A stretch of DNA of 64,000 nt from Kitagawia praeruptora (GCA_037693485.1 CM075350.1:123254001-123318000); one strand, 5' to 3'; numbered from the stretch's first letter, positions 35,485-47,783 are shown. Program-made: numbers and translations. Notes: a model not told the origin generated them from the letters alone.

Positions 35485-36033
35485 TTAGGCCTTTTGACAG
35501 GAATCACACAGGCCATCAACATTTAATAAAGATTTTGGGAGTCCTCTAACAAGATTCTTTCTAATCAACTCATTAATGTTGTTTAGATTCAAATGAGAGA
35601 GTTTCTTATGCCACTTCCAACTCTCTTCACTGGACATTCTTGTTGACAAGCACACTGCTTTGCCATCACAGTTTGTTGACAACTTTATTTCATAGATATT
35701 ATTGTGCCTGTTTCCAACTAGAACAACTTTCCCTGTAGATTTACTGATGATTTCACAATATTCAGGCTGAAAATCTACATGATATCCTCTGTCACAGATT
35801 TGACTGACAGATAGCAGATCATGCTTGAGTCCTGGAACCAGAGCTACATTTGTGATGATGACACTTCCAAGATTGATATTACCATATCCCAGAGTATGTC
35901 CTACATTGCCATCTCCATAGGAAACTTTTGGGCTAGCCTTCTCCACATACTCTGATAGCAGGGCTTTATTTCCAATCATGTGTCCTGAACATCCACTGTC
36001 CACGACTAGGGTACTCTCCCTGATGCCCTGCAA
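35485..36033 (-). pseudogene. pol: Copia-2 protease and GAG-pre-integrase domain
   Basis: The aspartic protease motif VVDSGCSGHM lies about 10 residues in. The HHCC zinc-binding domain follows (KWHKKLSHLN, then CDSCQK). A TAA directly after CDSCQKA stops it, where relatives continue GKQR. The protease frame differs from the gag frame by one base. Confidence 0.85.
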
Positions 36034-36043
36034 TCACAAACAT

Positions 36044-38296
36044 TTACTGAAGGTCAGTTTTAAGGATCCAGACTTGCTTGGATCCTTTGGTTTTCTTAAC
36101 TTTGTTAGCTTTTGCAGCGGAATTCACATTATCAGAGTTTAAGCTAACACTTTCAGAGTTTACACTTACAGAATTAACCTTAACCCATTTCAAATTGGGT
36201 TTAAGTGCATAATAATTATGATAAATAGCATGATAATTCCTGCAAGTATAAATAGAATGCCAAGTACTTCCACAATGTTTGCATAAAGTCTGTGGTCTGG
36301 CTCTAACATTATCTTTCTTTACTTCAAACTTTGAAGGTAAAGAATTAATATTTGTATTCTTCCTGCAAAAGCTAGCAAGATGGTTAGTGCTACCACAGTT
36401 ATGACATGTCTTTCTTGGAGCAAAAGTAGCAAGCATTGGATAATTACCTTGAGAAATGCCTACTTTACCATTTCTGTTCTTTCTAGACACTTTCTGTTTC
36501 TTAACAGATTTTAACTCCTTAAGCCTATGCTTGAGTTGTTTATCTGTCATTAAACCAATATTAACTTGTTTAGCACTAGTTTTTACTGGTTCTTTCTTAA
36601 CAGTTTCTTTTTCAGCTTCAGACTTAGGTTCATTTACTCCATTAACAAATTTTGTAGTAGGAAGATGAGTTCTAATTTTGACTTGAATTTGAAACCTAAG
36701 TTCATCTCCCTCACTGTAACCTAAACCAACTGTTTTTGACTGAAAAACCTCATTAGTGTCTTTTCCAGAATCAGTCCAAGTTTTAATTATGTGATTTGCC
36801 TTCTCCAATTCAGATTCTAGTTGCTTATATCTGCCTAGCAACTCATGTTCTAGATAAACAGCATCATCTCTTTCTTTCTGAACTTGTTGCATGTTTTCAA
36901 GTTTTTCTTCAACAACTTTATTTCTCTCTTTAAGTTCAAAATTCTCAGATTTGATTCTCTCATTCTCTAAAGTCTGATCCCTATAACTGATATGCAATGC
37001 TTTAAGATAAATTCTCAATTCAGATATATTATCAGTATTATAAGCATAAGTAGTTAAAGGTACCTTGTTTTCAGACTCTTATGATTCATTTTCATTAGAA
37101 GCCATGAGAGCATAGTTGACTTCCTCATCTGATTCTGAAGTGTCTGCCCAATCTCTGCCTTTTGTGATGAGTGCCTTTTCAGTTTTACCCTTCTTGCACT
37201 CTGGAGCATAGTGACCCATCCCCTTACACTTGTAGCATTGAATCTCAGACTTATCTTTCTTCCCAGATTTAGTCTCCTTTCTCTCAGACTTTCTGAAACT
37301 CTTCCTGTCTGAAGTTGAATCTCTAGAGAACCTGTTTCCCTTCTTAAAGTTCTTGAAACCCATCTTCTTGAAAGTCTTCACCATCAAGACAACCATTTTT
37401 CTCATCTCTTCATCATCCTCAGAATCAGATGATTCATCAGTGTTTGAGTCAACATCAGAATCTGATGACTCACTTTCAGAATATATAACTAAAGCTTTTC
37501 CCTTAGCTTTCTTCCTTGATGTTTCTTTCTTCACAGGTTTCTCTTCAACCTTAAGAGCAACAGACTTTGCCTTCTTGCTTGATCTTCTGTTTCTCTGTTC
37601 CATTTCCAATTCATGAGTTTTGAGCAACCCATAGATTTCATCAATCTCAGTATCAGCAAGATCATAATTGTCTCTAATAGTGGTTGTTTTCACATCCCAC
37701 TTTTCAGGTAGAGCAAGAAAAAATTTGAGATTTGAGTCTTCTATATCATACTCTTTATTTACCAATGACAAATCATTGAGCAGTTTACAGAATCTGTCAA
37801 ATGTTTTTGTCATGGTTTCTTCAGACTTTGCCTCAAAGTGCTCATACTCCTGTGTGAGTATGTTCCTTCTATTCTTCTTGATAGCAGCAGTTCCTTGACA
37901 CCTAACTTCAAGAGCATCCCAGATTTCTTTGGCAGTAGTGTAGTTAATCACTTTATTAGACATGACATTATCTAAAGCACTATGAAGTAGATGCCTAACC
38001 TTTGCATCCTTAGCAATATATGAAATATCCTCAGGAGTCAGATCCTTCTTTTCTTTTGGAACTGTCTTAGCCTCTTGACCAGCAGTAGCAACAGATAGCT
38101 TGGTAGGCTTATGAGGACCTTCATAAATTCTGTCAAGATATTTTGGATCTGTAGCTTCCAGAAACATAGTCATCTTTACCTTCCAGATAGCATAATCTGT
38201 TGGTCTCAGAATAGGAACCCTAATAGTCTCATAACGACTCACAGTAGTAGGAGCCTTCTCAGAACCTAGACCTGTTGGAGGAGGAATCTCTGCCAT
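36044..38296 (-). pseudogene. gag: Copia-2 gag with one in-frame stop
   Basis: Begins MAEIPPPTGLGSEKAP and holds the Copia gag domain (about residues 20-230), acidic/serine-rich linkers, and zinc knuckles CYKCKGMGHYAPEC (about residue 353), CHNCGSTNHLASFC and CKHCGSTWHSIYTC. A TAA at 37081-37079 interrupts it; the frame continues on the far side for 324 more residues including a coiled-coil. The natural end is at 36044, just before the protease frame. Confidence 0.88.
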
Positions 38297-38344
38297 TGAT
38301 TATAGTTTTGTGTGTGGATCTTAAACTGTATTAAGTAACAGATT

Positions 38345-38357
38345 GGCTCTGATACCA
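38345..38357 (-). promoter_or_regulatory. Primer-binding site of Copia-2
   Basis: TGGTATCAGAGCC on the minus strand, two bases after the 5' LTR end; initiator-Met-tRNA type. Confidence 0.92.
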
Positions 38358-38359
38358 CT

Positions 38360-38882
38360 TGTTAGGCCGAATACACAAATATAATCAAGATTTGTATGAG
38401 AGATTAACAAGAACACACGTTTTAACAATTAAAACTGTTTGGAATTAATAATTCCTCTCTCAATGATGTAAACTATCACAGAGAGCTGCTTAGGTTACAA
38501 TGAATGATATTTCGTTGTTCAATACCCTTCTAGGGTTAACCTAACTGTATTTATAAAACATACAGCTACTCTACAATCGTAAAATTGATACTCCTATAAA
38601 TCAGCTATACAATTTATATCAATCACGATTGCTACACATCTCCTTAGTCAACACAATCTCTTTGACAGCTATCCAATCTTCAAAGATATTGCTTCCATAA
38701 TTATCTTCAATTATTCTTCAATCACTGTTGACCTATAGACGCTTCCTTAGACAGAGTTTAACAAACTCTGTCGAGCTTCCAACCGTCAGCGTTTAACTAA
38801 ACTCTGACTGCTTCCAGCTAAACTCTGATTATTCACTGTAACACTTAAACACTGATTAAATTCACATCAATTATATCTAACA
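38360..38882 (-). repeat. 5' LTR of Copia-2
   Basis: Partner of the LTR at 13985-14508, one base shorter through an A-run indel. It is the promoter LTR of the element on the minus strand. Confidence 0.95.
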
Positions 38883-39980
38883 TGTTAGTTGGGAGTAGTT
38901 TTGTATTTCTTTGGAGTGGTTTTGGTAATAGAAACCTGCTGTGTATTTTTACTGTATCGGACTCGTATCAATTAACGATTAAATATGTAACATGTATCGT
39001 TAATTAAATACTCGAAAAATACGAAACTACCCAACAAACAATTCTAAAAATATGGAGCACTTAGAAATATTATAAAATAATATTCTGGGAATTTTGGTCA
39101 ATTTTGGTCAACTTTGACTTGGTCAAATGTGGTCAACTATGGACCCACTGTCTCGATTTTCGTGCACGGACCAAAATTCTCAGAAAATTACGAAACTTTT
39201 ACCATGCATAGAAAATAGTATTTAAGTGACCCATCTCAAGTTTCAAGTCATTCTAGCAAGTGGACGTATTTTATTTGCATTTAATACAATTAAATCAGCT
39301 TTCGGTTCCGAATAAAATACGATTGGTCTTTCTACGAAATAAATACATCTTTTGACCAATGTTTTGACTAGAATAAATACTTAGAATATATTTCCTAATT
39401 TATAAAATATTTTGAGAGTGTAGGAAATATTTTTGAGTATTTAAAATAATTTTCTCCGAAAATAGAATAAATTTGAGACGAGGGAGAAAAATTACTTTAA
39501 ATAATTTTAGCACGAGATAAGAACGAGTATTAATATTCTACCACTGAACATTAATATTCTTGAGGATAAAAACATTTTGAGTGTGAAGGCAGAATATTTT
39601 TGAATAAAAACTGATCGTTTTTTTTTAAAATGTAGCACGAGTTCTCTAAAGAATATTAACCCTCGGATATTCTTTGTTCGAGCTTGTCGCCTTATCAATG
39701 TTGCAACGATGATCTAAAAATTATCAAATCTTGATATTTCTTTTTCGATCTTATTGCCTTGGTGTAGAGATATATTCCATAAATATAATTTGATTTTTAG
39801 CAATAATGGAATATCTCTTATTATAATAAAAATATATATTGCTAGAATTGACTTTCGACTTTTGACGGAATCAATTAAATAAATGACCTAGTGGAGAGGA
39901 TAATTAAATGTAATTAAATTTTATGTTAAATCGTACATATACCAAAATAAATAATATATCGAAGATATCCTTTCAAAAAG

Positions 39981-40470
39981 GAAGAGAAGCAAGAATGGGA
40001 AATTAGATTCAAACAATAATAGTGATAAATCTAATTCTCCTGTTGCTAGAAAAACATGTAGTAATTGCAATTCTGTTTGGCATTTGACACATAAATGTAA
40101 ATATGCTAAAAAAAGGATCTGATGAATTTTCTATCATGCGTAACATGTTTGACATGCATAATGTTCATACGTCGTGTGGCAAATCTGATTGTATGCCATG
40201 TGCTTTTAAAATTATATCATCTTATTTCGAGTAAAAGAATGCATCTGCTAGCACTTGCACTGACACTAGAAAAAGAATGCGTAAAGAGCACATTCGAGCC
40301 AAGACTGTAAGTCCTCCTAAAGCTAGGACATGGACACCTGTCTCTAAGCCAAACACATCTGTCAAGGCTAAACACAGAGCTAGGGAAACAGTCAGCAAGA
40401 AAGTTAAGCATGTTAAGTTTGACTTTGTGTCACCTGTTACATCTCCTAAACCAAATGGACCCAAACAAGT
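39981..40470 (+). pseudogene. gag: Copia-0 gag, 3' part
   Basis: Continues the Copia-0 gag directly after the AAAAG duplication. It contains the second zinc-knuckle-like motif CSNCNSVWHLTHKC (about 40050-40100), then a one-base frameshift in an A run near 40110 and a stop near 40233. The last recognisable residues are PKPNGPKQV near 40468, the position before the protease start in SIRE-like elements. Sequence after that is unrelated. Confidence 0.75.
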
Positions 40471-42394
40471 TTTACTGTGTTTCAATTTATTTTTAACGCA
40501 TTTAAACGCGTTATGATTTTTATTAAATAGGAAAATTATTCCATACGTGTTATGTGACTTCTGTGTATCATATAATATTTTATTCAATTTTTCTGTAATT
40601 TTTTATATTTTTAGAATACAGTTATTTCGCATTTTAATTTTCGGACCCAACCCTTGTATTGAATCTGAGGCCTTGTTTTTGATACAATTATTTTTATGCA
40701 ATGATAGGATATTTAAAAATGCATTATTTTGTAATTTATGTAATATTCGTAATTTTTGGGAAATTTTGGCATTTATATCATATATGTTTAAAAATAAATT
40801 TTTTACATTTTTATCCTATAAAAATTATTTTTAAGGCTTAATGATTTTAACTAGGGGTTAAAAATATTTTTGGGTATTAATTTTTTATTAATATAAATAG
40901 AAATCAGATTTTTTTAATTTATTAAAAATCAAAAAATCAGTTTTTATTTTATTTTATTAAAAATTCTGGAAAATTCTCTGAATTGTTCTTGGTGTTCTTG
41001 AGAATTAAAGCTGCGTTTGGAGGCGTTAACGATATCCGATTTTGTTGTTCTTATACTCAAATCGAAGCTCTCAATATCCTCTTTTATAATCCATCAACAG
41101 TTTTCGTGTTGGGTAAATTTCTGATTTTCTACGAATTTTTCTTTGAATCTGCGTTTTCTAGGGTTCTTAAATAACAATTGGGGGTTTTTGATTTGATTAT
41201 TGTTGAATAAGTTTGATCGTTTGTATAGCTTCTAGAGGTCAAATACAACTTATATATGTGTTTAATCTCATTGTTTGATTCTAGTTATGTGATATACGAA
41301 ATTTGAAATTTTTTTCAATTTTCAAATCAATAGTCCGTTGTGTGTTAATTGTTTGCGTTAATGGTTATGGGGGAAAGATTGTATGAGTCTTAAGCTTCGT
41401 TTTGCCATAAGAATATTGAAGTTTGGTTGAGTTTTGGCCTATTTCGAGTTTTTGGCCGGAGTTAGTTTGATTTTGGCCGGATTTTAACTTCTGATGATTA
41501 TTGGTGCATGTTGTTGTGTTAATTGGATCTTGGAGTGAATTTGGTACATGAACCCGCAAAAACCCATGCGTTTTGGTGTATTTTTGAGCTTTGAATTGTC
41601 TCGCCGGAAAAATTTGAAGGTCACCGAAATCCGGTGAACCTCTATTAAAGGTGGTTAGGTGTTCTTGGTAATGAATGTGTGGAGATGGTGATGAATAGTG
41701 CTGTTTGATCCAAAAAATTTCTAAACTTTTCAGAAAACTATTTTTGGGTCAAATCAATATATTCTTAATGATGCTTAGTGAAGAATTTAATCAAATTACA
41801 TCAATTACCCTTTGAAATTAATATTATCCAATTTTTTACATAAGTTTTTAGTCCATTTACTTTTAAATTACACCAATTACCCCTTTGAAATCAATATTAT
41901 CAAATTTTTTACATAGGTTTTTTAGTCCTTTTACTTTTTGATTGGGGCTAATGGATGTTTTAATCGATATAAGGTGTTCGGGTATTTTTCATTGTAGGAC
42001 CAAACCCTAGCAAAAGGCAAAAACAAAGACAGGAGGAAGGGTTTGAAAATTCGCCCATTTCGAGTTGGGCAATTCATGATCAGAAAGCGTGCCAATAATC
42101 TTGACGTCAAAATTGAAGATTCAGGTGAATGGTTATTAGTTTTTTATTATCTCTGAATGCATTTTGAACTTTGTAAACTTTCCATGAACTTATATCTCGG
42201 TAGGCATTCAGCATCAATTATAAATCAAATGGAAGAGGTTATGTTGCTCACTCCTGAAAAACGAATTACGATGATAAAACCGAATTTCCTCTCCAACAAC
42301 GGAAACAAGAAGAGTTGAAAGAGTAAAAGGCCCAACCCTGCAGATAGAGCATTTGATTAGAGTCCCAGAGAAAATAAATTTGGCACATAAAGAT
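40471..42394. other. Unrecognised AT-rich stretch after the Copia-0 break
   Basis: Starts abruptly after gag homology ends. From about 40980 to 41350 it has a leader-like composition with several intron-like words, and 41440-41660 is G/T-rich. A short ATG frame at 42077 (MIRKRANNLDVKIEDSG) ends at a donor-like GGTGAATGG near 42123, following a CAAACCCTAGC leader-like segment at 42001. None of this could be assigned to a family. Part may be an LTR of an unknown element. Confidence 0.4.
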
Positions 42395-42944
42395 TCGGGA
42401 TGGCAATCGGGTCGAGCGGGTCGGGTTTTGCCAAACCCAAACCCGAACCCGATTCTTTTGACCGAACCCGAACCCGAAAATACCCGAAATTATAAACCCG
42501 AACCCGTTGGATACTAAACGGGTTTCGGGTACCCGAAACCCGACCCGAAACCCAAAAAAATAAATAAAAAATAATTTTTTTATATTAAAAATAATATAAA
42601 ACATAAATATATAAAATATTTTAATTTTTATTACATATTAAATATTAAATATATATATAATAATAGATAATATATATTAAATGTTAAATATTATATATAA
42701 AATAATAAAAAAATAATATATATTAATTCGGGTTTCGGGTTCGGATCGGGTTTGATACGGGTTTCGGGTTTTCGGGTCGGGTTCGGGTCGGTATTGGCAA
42801 AACCCAAACCCGACCCGAAAATGATTCGGGTTTAAAAATCAAACCCAAACCCGAATCCAAACCCGAAAATTTCGGGTTCGGTTGGACCCATTCGGGTCGA
42901 AACGGATCGGGTATCCATCGGGTCGGTACAAATTGCCATCCCTA
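42395..42944. mobile_element. hAT-type MITE rich in CCCGAA repeats
   Basis: 550 bp. The tips TCGGGATGGCAAT and ATTGCCATCCCTA are inverted repeats, flanked by a perfect 8-bp duplication ATAAAGAT (42387-42394 and 42945-42952), the hAT size. The two arms are packed with degenerate ACCCGA/TCGGGT words, giving extended inverted complementarity around an AT-rich centre (42560-42730). Confidence 0.85.
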
Positions 42945-42952
42945 ATAAAGAT

Positions 42953-45444
42953 GCCTACTTACTTTCCACCCAAAAGGTATGCATTAAATGTGACTGTAGC
43001 ATATAGACAAGTCGATAATAGGACTTCTGATTAACATAGTTGAGGTATGCTATATGAGATTACTTCTACTGCATAATGTGAAAGGGGATTCCCAACCAAT
43101 ATGTTACCATTACAGCTAACAAAGCGAAATGTTTAAACAATCTTAAATGGTTAATATTTCTTTTGCTAATTATAACCTTAACATTATTATTATTATTATT
43201 ATTATTGTCATTATATTAAAATCATTATTTTGCAACAATAATCACTATTTTGAGTTTGATTTAGTTTTTGTTGAGTCTGTTGTTGTTGTGCCAGTCATTT
43301 TTTATACCTAATTATAGATTCCTTGAGTAAGGTAGGTTCTCAAATTTGAAATCATGCTCTTGCAAAAATTATGAGCAATTCACAATACCACCAAGCATTC
43401 CTGATGAAATAGAAGTGACTATGCAGATACTCCTGAAGATATCTTGAATTCCTCTAAATTACTAGCAAAAAGAGCAAGAGGTGGGAGTGTGTCGTGGGCA
43501 TGATTTTTCGAAAAAATGAATCTAAAGTGATGATTAAGATTCAGAAACACATACACATGCAAGGGGGCAAACAAAATATTAGAATAGAAATAGAAGTCCT
43601 TGACAGTCAATTTCTGCATAAAAAATATATGTTTACATAGCAAAGCATATAAGAGATTACCAGGTAGGTAGGCAGCATCCCGGCGGCTTTGCGCCCAAGA
43701 AAGGCTGCAGGAGATATATATTAAGGTGAGCTATCTATCTACACATCATTTGAACTACAAGAAATTGATTATCATTGAAGAAAACGTACACTCATCATCA
43801 TACAGTATAAAACACACCGACAAAGAGGAGGTCTCTATCTATCTATATCTATTGTGTCTATTATTTTTCAATAATATTCAGTTTTCACAATTTTAGTTAC
43901 TGCTGTATTGTTAGTTTATTCACATGATGGATCTACTTGCTTATTCGTAAAACTGCATATTTGTTTTCTATTATAAAAAAATCTATGTTTATATTTGTAT
44001 TCGATCGTATCTCTCTCATCTATGTATTCAAGATTTCAGAGATCTCCAAGTACAGCCTACAGGTAAACAAAGACTTGCTTTGCTTTATTTATGTAAAAAT
44101 CCTCTATGTATATTTATTTATTGCTAGATTATCTGAGACAATAAGTTAATTTAGAATTCACTACTCTGGTAGTATATTACAGACATATGATTGTTGATAA
44201 TGTTTTAAGTTTTTTTTTCTATTTTTTGGTTTCTCTTATGGTTTTATAACTCTACACATGTTGATATATTTATCCATATCTATGAATGTTTCTTACTCTC
44301 GGGATTTGAAACTGCACGATTTTCTCAGGGTTTTTAGATTTGCTTTCTCTTTTGGTTTTGGTTGTGTTTTTAGAGAGAGCCTATTTCAGTAAAATAAACT
44401 TTAAACATAAGTTGGATTAATCCTTCTCATTTACAATTTATAATGCGATTATGAGTTATGACTTATTAGCATCTAAAAGTACTTCTAAAAAAAATATCAA
44501 CGGTCGATCTCTTTCAATTCAGCAAATGGACGAATGAGATGTTTATTGCATGTATACACATGCACACTTTTCTGTTGATTTTCAAAATAAGGAACTTGAT
44601 TCCAAAATATAATTTTTTATTTTGAAATTCTTTGAATTCACCATCAAGGCATCGATCATATATATCATGCAAGTGGCTAAAGATTTCATGCCAACACCAG
44701 ATAGATTCTCCGCTCAGCTTCTGACATTTGGTTCCAAATTATAGTTAAGGAATCTGGGCTCTCATAAGATTCATACGCACATACTACACACTATGCACTA
44801 CACTGATTCTAAACCTAGCTAGCTGGCTAGAAGCTGAAACTGTCTGTCGCATGAAAAACATTTTAGATCGGAATTTGTATGATTACAAAAAATAAGAGCT
44901 CGTGAGATATTATATAATATTTCTATAATCATGGCTGCTCTAAAAAGTCAATATCTAGAACATATATACATTGATACACATGACATAAAAACATACAGAA
45001 TCTCATTAATATTTTGTTGTATAAAATTAGGCAAACTGGGGAAGAATTTATACGGAGAACAAAGGGAAGAACTTATCCTATTTCCTCTGTTCATATTTTG
45101 TATAATATTTTGTTCATTAATATTTTATTGTATAATATGATATTCTCATGCTCATCTTATTAAATTCTGTTATTTAGATGTAAAAGTCATGTCTATTTTT
45201 GATACATGTTCGCAACACTGAGAAAATTTGGAAAATTGGATAGTACGACTCAAGTTGAAGAAGCCTATTTAAAAATGCAAACAGAAATATCAATTTTCTG
45301 AAAAGGTTGTAAATAATGGACATGCATATCTAATATCTTTGATATGATCATGTGAAAATCAGAGAGATGCAGCAGGGAGATGATGTTGGGGTATCCATAA
45401 ATATTTTCTAGCTATTAAAATGGAGCCTACCACAGAACAATCAA
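42953..45444. other. Mostly unrecognised AT-rich DNA left of the Tat element
   Basis: Contains an (ATT)n run at about 43182-43206 and TATC-type repeats near 43840-43860. A small GC-rich island at 43675-43710 reads, on the minus strand, as a possible 45-base exon between CTGCAG and GGTAATC, but without supporting neighbours. No RNA gene could be recognised. The last five bases, ATCAA, are the target duplication of the Tat element. Confidence 0.4.
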
Positions 45445-46343
45445 TGTTATAGCCAAAATTTGGTTTGGGTATTTTCAAGATGGATTCGGGTCGGTATCGG
45501 GTTCAATTTGGAATTTTAGAGAACAAATTAGGGATTTCTAGAAGTTAGGGCGCGCCCTGGGGGGTTTGGGCCGCGCCCTGGGATATGGTGGAATTCCAGA
45601 TTGTCAATAATGTCGATTTCGTATTTGATTATTGAAGAATTCCCTCCTATCGTATCTCAGGAGGGGGATGTCCGTCGCAGAAGGCCTCCAGGGGTTTGCC
45701 TGGATATAAGGACCCTTCTTAGACACTAAGGGCGTGCCATAAGGTGAAAAGATGGGGACTTTTTGGTGTGTGCTTTGGGAGCTCTGTTCTTGTAGCCAAT
45801 GGGCGCGCCCTCATTGGGGAACTTTGGAGTAATCCTGCACTTTGCACCCAAAAGCTCTGGATCACCTGTCCTGCTATCTGGTGGGTGCTTCTCATTTGGG
45901 GGACAGGGATGCGTTCTGCACTTGGGGTAAACCACGGCTATACCTGCATCCTTGAAATCAAGAAATAGTTGGTAGCGGATAGGACTAGTCCTCGACGGGG
46001 GAAGTTTCCTTATCCGTGAAGTCTTGAGATCCTGGATGAGCCTTGGGCCTTTGTGGTTAGGCCTCATAGTAGAACATTCTGGAAGCTGGTCCGTTATCCA
46101 AGCCCATTTAGGTTTCTTGCTCTCCAAGAACTACGTATGGCTTGATCCCCTATAAATACCGGGGTACGTAGGCCGATTGAGGGGTTGGAAGTCGAGAGCT
46201 CTGAAATAGCCGCCACTAACCCTATCAATCTCAGCCACTAATTACAAATAGTCACCACTCTTTTCGGCAAAGAACCACCGCTATAGATCTTGTTTCCGGC
46301 GAAGTACCTCGAAATTTGTTGTTACCAAATTCCTCCGTCAACA
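45445..46343 (+). repeat. 5' LTR of the Tat element
   Basis: Starts TGTTATAGCC and ends CCTCCGTCAACA. Two exact GGGCGCGCCC palindromes (45548, 45801) and two near copies lie inside. TATA box at 46151-46158. Confidence 0.95.
46151..46158 (+). promoter_or_regulatory. TATA box of the Tat 5' LTR
   Basis: TATAAATA, preceded by GGCTTGATCCCC and followed by GGGGTACGTAGGC. The same surroundings recur in the right LTR (59329-59336) and, inverted, in the LTR fragment at the window's right end. Confidence 0.75.
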
Positions 46344-46345
46344 AA

Positions 46346-46360
46346 TTGGCGCTAGAAGGA
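46346..46360 (+). promoter_or_regulatory. Primer-binding site of the Tat element
   Basis: TTGGCGCTAGAAGGA just after the LTR end, the form I associate with Tat-type Gypsy elements. The priming tRNA is not assigned here. Confidence 0.75.
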
Positions 46361-46397
46361 GGGCAGCCAATCAAGATCTGCATCTTAGGGGGAAAAG

Positions 46398-47723
46398 ATG
46401 TCTCACAATCAAGGCAGAGGTTCTCATGGAGAAGATGATTATGATTCTGGAGATAGCATGGGGGGTAATCCAACCCACCATGAGGCTTATGTTCCGGAAG
46501 AAATCTCCGTTCCTCCATATCATCATGGAACTCCAGCCACCATTGGTGGTCAGCCGCCTGTTCTTATCAGTAACGCGGCATTAATGGAACAACTGTACCA
46601 CATGGGAGATGCCCTAAATAATTTCGGGGCAAGATTGTGTTCCGTGGAGGAAAATCAGGAGTCGAGGAGAAAATCTCGGAGTATCCCGCGAAATCATCGC
46701 CGGTCAGGAAAATCCCCACAGATTGAGGAAGATTCCCGAAGTAGGGAGGAAAATCAGGAAAGAAGATTTCAGCTGGTTACTCCTCGAAGGTTAGATTATT
46801 CTGATCCTATTGTTGAACATCCTAGTGAAGATAATTCTGAGCGCAGGTTGTCGAATCCTCAAGAGAGGGCGCGCCCTCATCCACACTGCTCAGGGCGCAC
46901 CCCTGGTGAAATCCAAAGGGATGAAGAGCAGAAGGCTAGGGAAAGGAGAGATTATGCCAGCTTGAAGGAACGCCTTGGAATAAGGCTTAATGATGACGAT
47001 TTAAGGATGGTACTTCTTGAGCAACAGAAGAAAAGCAAGTATTTGGAATCAAGGCCCCATGATTTACAGCGCGTGCCCCCTGATGACAGGTCGAGGCCCC
47101 TTGGACATGAGCGAGCCCTTCCACAGAGCCATAATCCACAGCGCGCGCCCCCTGACAACAGGTCGAGGCCCCTTGGATATGAACGATCTCTTGCCCGTAA
47201 TGATAATCCACAGTGCGCGCCCCCTGTTCATAACAGGTCGCGGCCCCTTGGATCTAAACAAGCTTTTCATCATGATACTCCTGGAAGAAGAGGAAACCGT
47301 GATAACGGTGATAGAAGAATGGATTTGCATCAAGGAAATGGACGACCCCGTAATCAGGGCGCGCCCTCAGGTGGGAGATCCCCCCGTATCCATCAAATTC
47401 CCTCAAGTGCTTCTGGTGAGTCTAGATCAAGGACGCGCCCTCACTCAGGAGAACAACATCAAAGAAGTTCTCAAGAGAATCCACGGTCTCAGGGAAATCC
47501 TCAAGGCCAGCAAACTCAAACTCAAGGGGATGTTGTGGTTCAACCTCAAGCGGGGACTCAGGGAGGTGCTCAGACAACAGCTCCACCTCCACCCCCGGGG
47601 GGAACACAAACTGCGACACAACCAAATATTCAGAATGTTCCCGGGGTCGGAACTTTTAATGTGGATGACTTGAAGAAGCTCCTTGCTCACTTGGATGGAG
47701 GAAGAATATTTGCTACTGCGTAA
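46398..47723 (+). pseudogene. gag: Tat gag, N-terminal region
   Basis: Begins MSHNQGRGSHGEDDYDSG, 55 bp after the LTR. Low-complexity, Arg/Pro/Gln-rich. Three repeats of a PPDxRSRPLG unit lie at about 47065-47250. It ends at TAA 47721-47723; the next block is in the same frame 20 codons on, and relatives read through here, so this is a single nonsense change. Confidence 0.8.
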
Positions 47724-47783
47724 ACATCCTCTCCATTTTCAACTGAAGTTAGGGAGGCGCAGCTTCCTACAGGGTATAGATCC

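Larger units (their letters stand above)
13985..38882 (-). mobile_element. Copia-2: SIRE/Maximus-like Copia with an extra ORF, interrupted by MITE and Copia-1
   Basis: Complete in outline: LTRs at 13985-14508 and 38360-38882, target duplication TGTTA (13980-13984 and 38883-38887), primer-binding site next to the right LTR and polypurine tract next to the left one. Element order on the minus strand is gag, protease, integrase, reverse transcriptase, RNase H, spacer, extra ORF. I count about 14 differences between the LTRs over 523 bp (about 2.7 percent), roughly one million years at 1.3e-8 substitutions per site per year. It carries several stops and frameshifts. Confidence 0.92.
9258..39975 (-). 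mobile_element. Element X: solo-LTR-like insertion in Copia-0 gag, itself heavily interrupted
   Basis: Own sequence lies in three pieces: 9258-11241, 13885-13984 and 38883-39975, about 3.2 kb in total. It starts TGTTAGGTCTCG and ends TCCTTTCA, flanked by AAAAG on both sides (9253-9257 and 39976-39980). On the minus strand the left end reads like a SIRE-type U5, with a C-rich tract (9294-9299 as G on plus) near ...GAGACCTAACA. No primer-binding site, polypurine tract or pol was found, so a solo LTR is the best reading. The AAAAG duplication is low-complexity, but gag homology on both sides supports it. Confidence 0.55.
5786..40470 (+). mobile_element. Copia-0: truncated SIRE-like Copia relic split by a 30.7-kb nest
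   Basis: The oldest element of the nest. It consists of an LTR (about 5786-7019), a primer-binding site, and a gag gene in two pieces (7228-9257 and 39981-about 40470). Gag homology continues directly across the AAAAG duplication that flanks element X. The reading breaks off near 40470, just before where protease should begin, and no pol or 3' LTR was found in the window. Gag has stops and frameshifts, so it is dead. Confidence 0.75.

Noticed and set aside
44640..44860. MicroRNA-like fold
   Set aside because: I looked for known plant microRNA sequences (for example miR156, 159, 166, 167, 171, 172, 319, 390) and for a clear long stem, and found neither.
45726..46127. Minus-strand ORF of 133 residues in the Tat LTR
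   Set aside because: It lies over the LTR promoter region, is shortened in the other LTR copy (59069-59305) by the few differences present, and has no domain.
46952..47333. Several overlapping ORFs on both strands in Tat gag
   Set aside because: GC-rich palindromes remove stop codons in all frames here; only the gag frame continues into known domains.
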